Shown here piece after piece: positions 34,901 through 44,928 of a DNA stretch of 64,000 bases. The DNA comes from Steinernema hermaphroditum (Eukaryota; Nematoda; Chromadorea; Rhabditida; Steinernematidae): the NCBI GenBank assembly GCA_030435675.1, contig CM059621.1, positions 13,020,001 to 13,084,000 on the forward strand, read 5' to 3'. The translations under genes were made by a program, and so were the position numbers. Each line of letters begins with the position of its first letter. Position 1 is the first letter of the stretch. Under the pieces are notes generated by a model. The model made no database searches, was not told the DNA's origin, and saw only the letters and a list, made by a program, of their open reading frames with translations.

Positions 34901-36658
34901 GCGAATGCGGGCAGAAGCCTTTTGAAGTGGAGGTTCTACCGGCTCTACCGGTGCTGCAGCTGGAAACGTCCCTGCCTCGCGCTCCTGTAACGGAGGACGA
35001 AACTGATCCCGCAGCGGAAACAACTGTTTACTCTGGACAAACGTTTGTGAAAGAATTTAAAAGGATCTCCTGAAAATCTTCCACTTCAGGTTTTACCACT
35101 CGGTTACGATTGTGAACAAAAGCGACTCGATAGGAATAGAGAAAGTTAAATTGGAGGTGAAACAGCCGAAGGTTTTCGGAGGACCGAGTTTGATCCAACT
35201 CGTCTCCGATGAAGAAGATGCGATGGTGGCACTCACTGAACAGCCAGAATTCATTGTCAGCCTCACCCCCAAGGAGAGGAAAGAGGTCAAATTCCGAATG
35301 TTCGGCATCGATCCGTCAGCGACTGCGGATGACGATCAAGCGACGGCGTCGACCGTCGTCGCCTCTACAGCGCGGCAGTCGGAAGTCATCGTGGACAGAG
35401 AACTGAGCAACAGAGGATCTATCATGTCCGATGCCGACACCGCCTCCGTGGGAACTCCTTCGATCGGGCAGGCGCACCACGACTTGATTCCTTACACTGG
35501 AGTAGGCATTTGGAAGTGGTCGATATCCTAACTTCTTGCGATTCAGCGACTTCTGACGGCAGAGTTCATCTTCACATATACGGCGGACGTGGAGGGGCCT
35601 GAAGGTGAAAAATACGAGAGAACCAGTCGGCTTCCACTGGCCGTCACGATCATGCCGGCAGTTACCGTATCCAACTGGCATGTGCTTCCAGGAGATGGAC
35701 CCGCCACTCGATATGTCGTCGTAGATGTGACAAATTCTACCGATTTCGACGCTGAGCTGACGTACTCTCAGAACAGAATGATCGGAGTGCAGTCGAGAGA
35801 AGTGTGCAGGTGGGAGCTACTTGTACTTGCGCTTTCTACGCTGTCGTTTAGGGTGCCATTACTCTGTCCGTGTTGTACCGAGGTCCGGGCAAGTGCCTTT
35901 CAAGACGCGGCGAAACGCGCCTCGCACATGATGCAGATGCAGGAGATGGAGAAACTCCGGAGAACGCTGGAACGCCACGTTGCGAAGCATCTTGACATCA
36001 GATGGTCAGTTCCGCAGATGAAGTTGGAGGGTACCGTACCCGTCGGCTCCATGCTCGCCTCGGTGTCTCTTCTGAAGCAGCTCGTGATTCCCACCATGTC
36101 AGTGGGTATGGGGCCTCTCCTTGCACCCTTTTCTAATGGCCACTTCTTCAGATACGACTGTCAACGGAGTACCGTACACAAGCGAAGACGATCTGCAGAT
36201 CCGAATAGGAACGCCGACGTCGATCGGAATCACTCTTTTGAGTTCGATGCGCGGAGAAAGACCGTTTTCTGGAATGCTCTCGCTGATATGCTACCAGGAC
36301 CTGCAGAACGGACTCCCGACAATCGACCGCAACGACCACATGGTCATCTCCGGATCTAGTCACATTCCGTTCACAATCGAAACCAGGCCAAAGGTTTGTC
36401 GATTCTTAATGCCGTTAGCGAACTGAATTGTTTCAGGTGTCTCCGAACAAGGCTTCGAACAACGACGAAGTTGTTTTCCGGAAACTCACCCGTACTATGA
36501 CCAGCTATCGGGCCGACTTTACCATTATGTTCCGATTCGAGGGAACATACAAAGTGAGGCCCGTTGTGCTTCTCCCACAGTCTTTGTCACCTGCCTTCAC
36601 AGATGAGGAGTTCTTCGTGTCCCCGGTGTCTTTCAATGTTGTAACCAAAGTTAGTTAA
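31924..36658 (+). CDS. trpp-9: TRAPPC9/Trs120 subunit of TRAPPII
   Basis: A large multi-exon gene, roughly 1,300 aa, recognised along its length. The N-terminus (AEDHCRILILVRPLG), GEFQ joined across a 48-nt intron to AHRRIFGVVGVA, SRIATFGF and FVRQIYFVLESRRLD follow TRAPPC9, as do KCIGRLRKQVADY and the helical-repeat signature SDLLWLAG joined to ALEGWACAAIA. Later ECMMKAASVF, GFSRKNAFYARLAVLF, LPPLQMTRFPMMK, VKNPFPFEFSVKNLAL and ALPVLQLETSLPRAP match the beta-sandwich half. TRAPPII is a guanine-nucleotide exchange factor for Rab11/Rab1-type GTPases in Golgi and recycling-endosome traffic. Introns are 40-60 nt, and many chance frames on the minus strand are shadows. A Ala-rich stretch near 33510 is an insertion. 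Start is the first ATG of an ATGATG pair. Confidence 0.92.
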
Positions 36659-37174
36659 AGCGCGCTTTTGTACTTCTTCAGAGCTTATCGTCTGGGTCCT
36701 CTACATGATGCGATATTGAACATTTTTATGATTCGCGGGTTAGATTGTACTCTCTTCCTATATTCACTTAACGCTCTTTTCACCTTTCTTTAGCTCAGCT
36801 CCACCAAATAATCGTTGCCACATTTATGCAAAGTCTTGTATATATCTAACGTTTTTACGTAGATTTTTATTTATTTAATTAAATGCAGCATAATTGTTCT
36901 TTCATGATTGTTGGATGTACATTTGTGATGGAAAAAAGCTCAGGGGGGTTATGCTCTCGACATGGATGTTCAGTAGAACGAAAGTTATTATTGGGCATCA
37001 TAGCTGTGGTCCGATCCCGCGACGTCTTGCGCGATAGGCAAGTGCACTACCACTGCGCCACAGAGATACTGTCAACCTCTGTCGAAGTTTATGTCTATGA
37101 GCGCTAGTAACGAACAATCGTTGTTAAACGCGCAACATCCCATACAAATGGATTAAATAAAATTGAGAGGTATT
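36659..37174. other. 3' flanks of two convergent genes
   Basis: Convergent 3' ends of trpp-9 (plus) and the kinase (minus). AT-rich at 36800-36900, with a tRNA-like relic listed separately. Confidence 0.5.
37008..37075 (-). pseudogene. tRNA-like relic (pol III A and B box-like)
   Basis: Read on the minus strand: a TGGCGCAGTGG A box, an anticodon-like stem CTTGC/GCAAG with loop CTATCGC, and GGGATCGGACC resembling a B box. CTGTGG and CCACAG can pair as an outer stem. The D arm has a mismatch and the T arm does not fold, so it is a decayed tRNA or tRNA-derived SINE head, not a functional tRNA. Confidence 0.5.
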
Positions 37175-38776
37175 CTAAGTACTGATCTCCATGGCTGAAT
37201 CGTAGTTCCCCTCCAGACTCTTTTTCTTCTGCGCTTCCCGGAGCTTCAGGGAAAGAAGGTGTGACTCTCCGAGGTCTCCAATGAACGCTGCTTTCTCGAT
37301 GATCTTCCCGTTATCCACCTGCCAGTCGAAAGGCGCGTAACGGTCCAGCTTCATCCGATCGATCGCCTTCTCGATCTGGGCAGCAATGAGACGATAGTTC
37401 GGGCGTTCGTAGTATCTAAGAGCGAAAGGTGCACAGAAGAGGACGACGGGCGGCTCACCTCAATGCGTCGATCATGCTCAGAATGTTGTTGAACTCAAGG
37501 GGACAATCTTTGAGGAACTGATGACGTCCACCCTTACGCGCGAACTGTTTCCACTCACAGATGAGTTGGTGCTGACGGCGACAGTCCAGATTCGCCCACG
37601 GGAGAGGACCAACAAGAAGTTCGACGCACATGTAGAACCAGGACTCGAGGTCGTCCCGACGTGACTGTTCGCGGCCGAAGTGCGACGCGATTGGTGCGTA
37701 GTGAATCGTGCCCAGGATTGCAGCTGCGGCTCTGGGGCGAACGTGATTCCCATTATTGTCCCTGAAAGCAGATACGGTAACGAAGGAGGTAGAGAGGTTG
37801 AGACATACAGGAAGCGTCGAGCAAATCCGAAATCAAGCATGTAGACGATGCCCGCCTGCTCCCCGCGACCGATGGCGAAGTTTGGTGCTTTGATATCGCG
37901 GCACAGCCATCCTGAAATGAGGAAATTACTCATCAAACAATAAAAATATCGTTGTTGAGGATAATGTTGCTTCAGAAAATCTTTCACGCATACAATATGC
38001 GCACAAGAAAACCAACAAATTTGCCAATTAGAAGCGACAACAAATTTCGTTGGAAATTGCAAAAGTCATTCGAGAGAAACACGAAAGAGTGAAAGCGGTT
38101 GCAATTCAGCACGGTGTATCGTGCTGATTTAACATAATTATCGTTTCGTGTGCATAACCGAAATGTACTCTAGAGAGATCGTCTTGAACATCTTGAAAGA
38201 AATCTCGGAAAAAGTTACGCTGGGAAACAAATGGCTGCAATCACTCACCCATGTCGTGGAGAGTCTCGATTCGGTCGAGTGTTTGGGCGCATACCCGAAG
38301 TGCCGTTATCAGGGAAAATCTGAAACAAACGAGCCTCTAGAGGGTTCGCCCACCTCCGAACTCACTTCTTATCAGGCAACGATCTCCGCAATTTGCTCAG
38401 ATCCGGGCCCACCAGCTGCATTACGACATACTTGAAGTTGTCCGTGCGCCCGGCGTCAAAAATGCGCGGGAATCCGATTGGATTCCGGTTCTGCAGCATG
38501 CGCAGCACGAAGACGTCCAGCTTCAGTACTGGCCTGAAAGCGAGAATGCCGTGAGCTCGCTGCCGTCAGGTCTCACCTGATCGTGCCCACTTCCTTCTCC
38601 GTTTTCATTGCGTAGTGCTGTTTAGTTTCGGCGTCAAGGGCTTCGAACACTTCACTGAAGGGACCCGACGCGAGTGTCTTGATGATCGTCCAGGTCTTCC
38701 CGTTGTGCTCGAGATTCATCCCGACGTGGGGCATCGTGGCCACCGTGGTGGTCGACGAGCCGCTTCCCGAAGTCAT
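37175..38776 (-). CDS. Casein kinase 1 / TTBK-like protein kinase
   Basis: About 330 aa. The kinase domain runs in order: glycine loop LASGPFSEVFEA, YAMKTE (Lys for ATP), VLRMLQNRN, FPRIFDAG, VMQLVGPDLSKLRR, ETLHDMG, the catalytic loop CRDIKAPNFAIG, DFGFARRF (Mg-binding Asp) and GTIHYAPIASH in place of the APE motif. It continues with DDLESWFYMCVELLVGPLPW, then YRLIAAQIEKAI, a PFDW motif and an acidic/Lys tail. The HRD His is Cys, but the Asp, Lys and Asn of the loop are kept, so activity is likely. This is the nematode-expanded TTBKL branch, often male-germline expressed. The two long introns include one of about 330 nt before the catalytic loop; others are about 50 nt. Confidence 0.88.
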
Positions 38777-41326
38777 CTTCTTGCTCCTCAGCTGCTTCTC
38801 GAACTCCGCCCAACTGCTCTCTCACGTGCGACCGCTCTGCAACAACGCTCGACGGCTAATGGACGCCGCCACTACTCCGGGCCTCTTTTGTCACGTCCGC
38901 AGCCTTCTGGAACCTTCTGTCTCGTCTCGTTTGCAGACACAGACAGACATCCGAGATGGACTTCGCGTGTTGCATTTGATCACAAGGCCAAACTCAGCCT
39001 AGTTCGAGGCCTTTTCGCTTTCCCTTTTCTCGGCAAAATACGGTAGCTCTCTGAAAACGTAAATTCCCCATGTAGGGAAACTGAACAAGTCTAATTAGCC
39101 GAGAAGGTGGGCCATTTTATGGATTAACGGGCACTTATACGGTCGTTTTAAGTTATTTTTAAAGTCAGGACTTAAAATAGTCCACCGAAATCGGCTTTTC
39201 TGCTTCGAAGGGTAGGGGCGTCCGGAGCAGCAGATGAAGAGGACAATCGGAGGAGTGGGAAATGACGTTTTTCGGATTAGATTTACTTCAGTTGTGCTTT
39301 CTGATGAGGATTTCGAGTGCCTAAGGAGGTTAGGCGCTATTTTTGGCCCTGTCAACGTCCCAACGCCAAATTCGAAATCCTGTTGGCTGATTTTAAATTC
39401 CTAAGTTTGCAGTTCTTTTTGGTCCGGCGAGATAAGAGTCTATCGTTAAATTTAAAGTGCATTCATGAACTTATGCTGATTTAACAAAATATGGACAAGG
39501 AACGCCTTTCACTCGCACTTTGAGTTCGTTTTTCGAAAATCTGTTTTCAAAAAACATTTCTCGTGCCACTCTCCTTGATTAGGTTTCGTCTGATCACAAT
39601 GCTTTTCGCACAGTTCGATGGAGTCGTCTTTTAATAATTAACCTCATCCACTGTTTGTTGCTCTCTTATCCATGCTTTTTGACCGCTGGTCGGGCTTATT
39701 TTGCCATTTTTTTTGCTATTTTGAAGGATTCTTTGAGAGACTGAGATGGGGAGAAGTAGATTTTGACTTGATCCTGTCCCTTGTTTTTGTTCTTCCACGT
39801 AGAAGGGTGATGCATTGAAAAAAGAAGAGTGTAACATCCTAAAAAAATGTAGAGTGTTTACAACTAGGTCCAAATGAGTTGATGCATAGACACGCAAGTC
39901 TACATCATGGTGGTACTTTGTTTAGGCCATTCACTAGATTTCGACCACCCTAACATGTCCATCAACCCCAAAAGAGATACGCTTGAAATTCTAAAGTTTA
40001 AACACTTCAGGCGATTTGGTTTCTTTCTTGATTTTTCGTTGCGAAGAGATTCTCCTTTCACCGAGCGGCCGCCTTCTAACGCTCCATTTGAAAACCAATG
40101 AATTCACTTAGCGGGCGATGCCCTGTTCAGCACCAAGCGGGCGTGAAATCGCTCTTTCCAAGTACGAATTCTTGTCCTTGTGACCACCTTATTCCTTTCC
40201 TCGGTCTCAGCCGCAGCTTCGTCCAATTGAGGTGGGTCAAGTGCACGTGTTTAAATTCGGTGTTTTCCCAGATTCTAGTTAATTGTTGTTTTCTGGAGCC
40301 GATCTAATTCTGGTGTCTGGGAGAATTGGCACTTAACCGCTAGATCAAAAGATTAGTGCTATTCACGAAAACATCGAATTTCGAAGAGTTTTTGCAAAAC
40401 ACTTTTAAGTGTACTCATGTGCTATCACTGCTATAGTAATAAAAAACAACAAATCTTTCATTAATGCCCTTTCAGATTTAGTGTTTATTCCATTATTTAC
40501 ATTACAGAGATAAACTTTTGGTTGTGTCTTCGGCTCGATTGCACAAAAAGGAGATTTGCACTCTTCGCCACCCCTCAGAACAGCTTTTTGACGAATAAGT
40601 TAATGTATTTCCAAGTGGAAATGCTTTCTGTTATCCTTTGATATGAATTATGGAACGACATAAGTGGGTGGATCTCAGCGAAAATATAGCTCCACATTCC
40701 GATAGATTTATGAGATCTGCTTTAGGCGAGCCGTGGTATATAAATGGATACAGATTTGGTCGCTTATATCGAATTAGTCCCAGATTCTAAGAAGCGTTAT
40801 CAGAAGCTCGGCGACGTTAGACGTGCAAACAATTAAGTCTAACAATTCAGAGAAATCCACTTATTATATTTGACATTTGCTCTTGTTTTCGGCCTAGACA
40901 AACGCCTGGAACATCTGGAAAAAAAAAGTTCTTTTGGCAGAGTCTTCTTTTAAAAATCGCGATGGCCCGATGAGTAAGTATCACCTAAAAATACCTCCCG
41001 CTGACCGCGTGACGTCTTCGTCCGCCCTCTGGCACAAACTCTCTTCCGCTTTGCAACATTTGTCGCCCTCGGAACCTTCTTATCCACCCACTCCACCCAT
41101 GGGCTTTCTATGTTTAATGTTCCCCCATCTGTCAAATTTCTGTTTAAATCGAGGCCGCTTCCTTCTTCTCCACTGAAAATAGCACTTTCCGATGTGTTTT
41201 CGTGTCCGTTTCTCCGGCGACATTTAGCATTCAAGACGCTAATGCGATGTTGTTTTATCCATTTATATCTGATGTCCTCGAATGTTGTCATTCCGGTAGA
41301 AATTTCAGATCTCTGACACACACAAG
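38777..41326. other. Gene-poor stretch
   Basis: Bases 38777-39050 are the 5' flank of the kinase. Further right only short unsupported frames are seen; T-rich segments lie at 39480-39800 and 40430-40520. Confidence 0.5.
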
Positions 41327-42068
41327 ATGCTTGGAAAGCTGTACTATTTCGCTGTTGCAGTCTTGCTCTTGAATGTCTTCGTTTCCAGAGAGGTGAGACT
41401 CTCAGAGGAGCATGGGAATGAATAAGGCTTTAGGAGGTGTCGGCATATCGTCTTGTTGGATTCGAGGAACCACGAGAGCCCGTCTTCGTGCAGACCAGGG
41501 CCTACCTCAACAGAAACAGAGGAAGGAACCAGGTGGGTTGTCGTCACCCTTTCGGTCGATTGTCTGGTAAACAAGGACAATCATTCGAAGCGTATCTGAA
41601 AGCGGTCGGTTTTGGTCTATTGCGGCCACCGCTCCACACCAACTCCAACCACAAAAATAACTTTTATTGTCGGCAGTGCTTGTCTACCAGACAGAGACCA
41701 AAAACAGAAGGGGAACATTCCTTGTGCATCATGGACCGAATATGACCTGTAGAAAGCTTTATACTATGGTGGAAAATAACAAAAAGGGCTTTTCATTTTT
41801 TATCAGATACTTGTGTTTTCAACACTTCCGACCCTACATCGACAGCTGTTGAGAGCAGACTTCATTTATCTTCACTGTTTTGCAACAAACAGAACTGAAC
41901 AATATCGTTCCAGGAGTTCCGATTCCCACTGGTGAGCGAAAGCGCCCTCAACAGAATGATGAACTGGCGCTCGTTCGCCGATTCCGGCGCCATGGAATGA
42001 GAAGAGAGGAAGCAGAAGAAGCTCTGATCTCATGTGATTCTTTTGATTTACAAGCGGTAGCCTTTTGA
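41327..42068 (+). CDS. Small secreted protein with UBA-like C-terminal helix set
   Basis: Exon 1 (41327-41392) encodes a signal peptide, MLGKLYYFAVAVLLLNVFVS. Exon 2 (from 41434) adds AYRLVGFEEPREPVFVQTRA and NRNRGRNQ. A third exon near 41894-42068 gives IVPGVPIPTGERKRPQQ and the C-terminal helices ELALVRRFRRHGM and REEAEEALISCDSFDLQAV. The last part has the spacing of a UBA domain (helix, Gly-Met, Glu-Ala-x-x-Ala-Leu, second helix). The second splice works in frame only if exon 2 runs to 41536 (G|GTTGTC donor); the stronger CAG|GTGGGT donor shifts it. Predicted length is about 117 aa. Basic cleavage sites suggest a propeptide. A UBA fold in a secreted product would be odd, so either call may be wrong. 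Confidence 0.5.
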
Positions 42069-42549
42069 CGGCGGAGAACATTAATATTTATCGACGATTA
42101 ATTGTGTATTTGTGCGATTTGAAAGATGACGTGAAGAAGGTGATGGAGGACAGATAAAGGGGGCAAACCGAGGGACTCTTCTTGAAGGGGACAAAAACAT
42201 CAAAGTCATCGAACGATTTTATAGAAGTTACCATACACCGCGGAAAGATTTTGAGAATTCGGTCTCAATTTGGAAACAACTGCACTTTCTAGTGTGTATT
42301 GAGTGGGAGCGATCATAGATAGCATTGTCCGAATACGTACATATTCATTTGTCGAATGGGCACCCAAAGGTCGATCACACTGAAGCTCTTGACGCTTTCT
42401 GCTGAGCTGAAAACGGCTCTCCAGTTCTGTCACCCTAATCAGAAATCATTATCGCTGAGCTTTCCCGATATGAACCTAATTTTCTACTGTAGTCTCCTTC
42501 TTCTCGATATTTTCCACAGCGCGGAATATGAGGCACGGAGCTGGATAAT

Positions 42550-42789
42550 CTGGGACCAATCCATTTGGCCGCCACATTTGCCGGATTTGAATCCTCTGCA
42601 GTTTGGCAAATCATGGAGAGCAGAGTCTGCTCTATAAGTAGACATAACAAGGGATTCCCTGAAGAACGCTAAAAGCGGGCATGGAAGGAGATTACCCCAC
42701 AGATGATCGTATCGATCATAGGTTCGTACGTTCCGCATCTTCAGGCCTGCCTCAAGGCGAATGGAGATCAATTCGACCACTCCTTGTGA
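42550..42789 (+). mobile_element. Broken mariner transposase, C-terminal part
   Basis: WPPHLPDLNPLQ is the mariner signature around the third catalytic Asp, preceded by WDQSI. One frameshift later (near 42602) the frame continues VWQIMESRVCS, passes one stop codon, then runs AWKEITPQMIVSII, VPHLQACLKANGDQF to a stop. This is the end of a Tc1/mariner-family transposase. The N-terminal half, terminal inverted repeats and target duplication are not recognised. It is an inactive relic 120 bases left of the region upstream of the BTB gene's 3' end. Confidence 0.8.
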
Positions 42790-43043
42790 TAATTGTCTGT
42801 ACGTATCGTAGCTTCATTTTAAGCATAAATGTGATTTTGAAGAATGCTAAATTGTTGTAAATTTATCATGTCGCAGTTTGTTCAGCCAACCCGTAAATTC
42901 ATCGGGAAAGAAGAGACCAATGTGGACATGTGGCCGGCTTGGCTGTTATGACTGTTACCGATCACCGTTTGAAGAACTATTTATTTTGAGCAAAAATGTC
43001 TGTTTTTACAAATATGTACACAAATATCACAAGTACTGGATCT

Positions 43044-44928
43044 TCACTCGTGTTCTTCCCTCACCTCGGACCCGTAAGCCTTCAGAAATCCGTTGACGTA
43101 CCTCCTGACCTTGTCGGCACAGGGCTTCCCGATACATTTCGTGCAGATCGTGGTCTTGCAGTCCGTGCACACCACGAAGTGGTCTACGTTCTTTGCAGAC
43201 CAGGGAGAACGACACGTTCTGCACGGGACCTTCATCTTCGCCCTGTCTTCGAAGGCCGTGTGGTTCAAGTATCCCTTCAGATACCTAAAACCCCGTCGTG
43301 AATATATTCGCTTAATTCTGCTCACAGATTAGCGCCTTTCACAATCAGATCCTTGACCAGGGGAGTGGTCCGGACATCCAAGTAGAATCGACTGTGCTCG
43401 TTCGTTTGGGCAAGGGCTCCCTCCAAAAGACGGATTCTAAACATTCACACTCAGAGGGGTGCGGTGGACACGGCTTACTTCGAGTCCATGTTCAGCCCGT
43501 ACTTGCAGGCGACGTTCAGAAAGGCGACGAACTCGTCGAAACTCGGTAGTTCGAGAGACATCTTGGAGACGAAGAGATCACAAGCCTCGCGGAGCTTTTC
43601 GATTTTGAACTTTTGGGAGAGTTTGGCCATCTGGATGAACGAGTCCCGCTCGATAGGCTTAGGAAAGAGGCCGAGCACTGTAGGGCAGAGGACCTGGAGG
43701 ACTCGGAGCATGTCCTCGTAGTGGACGTCTTCTAACTGCACGTCGACTGTTCTGCTCTTTCCTAAATCGAAGTGGGCATTGTATACATTATCAGCTGGCA
43801 ATGAGTCGTAAAAGACAGATTATTTACAAGACATTCAGTAATGGTGTCAGCAACTGCAGCTTATTTTAGAAACAGGGTTATTTTCGATCGCTATTTGATA
43901 GGTATATGATGAAGCGCTATTTGTCTTTATGTGTGCCCAGAAGATGTATTTGTTGCGATTTCCGTTCTCCTAAGCCTGTGGTCCTCCTCAACCTTTTGAA
44001 AACTTTATGTATGGTAGGTCGGCCCTTAAGGTCATCATGAAGGTCTTAAGAGTCAGTCAGAAACCAGTTAAAGAGAAGCACATATTCCATAGATTTGATC
44101 TAGGAGGAAGCACAGCGAATCTAAAGGATGCTTCTGAATTGGCTCATTTTTAAAGTTACAACCCAAACGCAGCCTTGCTATAAGAAGGTTTTGCTATAAG
44201 AACTGGAAGGTGGCCGGTCCTAAGTCCGCAAAGTGATGGGCGTCTTGACCTTGAAGGCGGTTACAAACCAGAAATGTTCAACGGTATATGCCACACCGAT
44301 TTTTAAAATACACTTTGACGCTTTTCGATGGATGATCGGTGATGTTTGAGAGTTGGTATTAGTGGATGTTACTGTATTTGGGTTCAAAGATTTTTCAAAA
44401 CTCGAGTTCTAGATGCAGTACTACTAATATCACAGATTTCATGAAGATCTGATGTGTGGAAGATATTTTTTGAAGATGTGCCCCTCCCAGATGGTTTAAG
44501 TAAAATCTGTAGCGTTCAAATAGTCGTTTAAATGGAAGGGTTTTCCCGTATTTATCTCAAATCTTACCGGCGACTCGTTCCCTTGCCAGAAATCTAGTGA
44601 ATATCGGCGAGACTCCATTCAGCGCGTCGGGATCGACATAAAGCGATTTTCCCTGAATCCGAACTTCCAGTTCTCTACTCTCGTCGGGTTTCGTGTAGTC
44701 CACCTGCAGCAAGGTCACAAATTAACACATTTCAGATCTCGAACTCACAAAGTTGCTCTGATGCTTCTGGGGGAGGATTCGGGCGACGGGCGTCTGCGCG
44801 AAGAAGTCATCGAAGTCGCTGTGCTTGGCAGGGACTCGCGCGTCTCCGTAGATCATCGTGGACAGGTCGAGGCCGTCGAGCTGGCCTTGTTTGCGGAGCT
44901 GTGGACGTTTCAGTGGCGAAACGGACAT
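43044..44928 (-). CDS. BTB/POZ protein with C-terminal Cys-cluster
   Basis: Five exons give about 330 aa. The N-terminus (MSVSPLKRPQL) is unstructured. A BTB domain follows: LEVRIQGKSLYVDPDALNGVSPIFTRFL, stated here by its Gly-Lys and Ser-Pro-x-Phe positions, then VQLEDVHYEDMLRVLQVLCP, LSQKFKIEKLREACDLFV and FLNVACKYGLN. BTB domains dimerise or bind Cul3 as substrate adaptors. The C-terminus has CRTC, CTDC and CTKC-x(3)-C pairs with a Trp and His nearby, consistent with a small treble-clef or RING-like zinc site. An intron of about 800 nt splits the BTB domain between ERVAG and KSRTV; the rest are short. BTB with this kind of C-terminal zinc cluster is not a combination I know as a standard nematode family. 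Confidence 0.8.
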
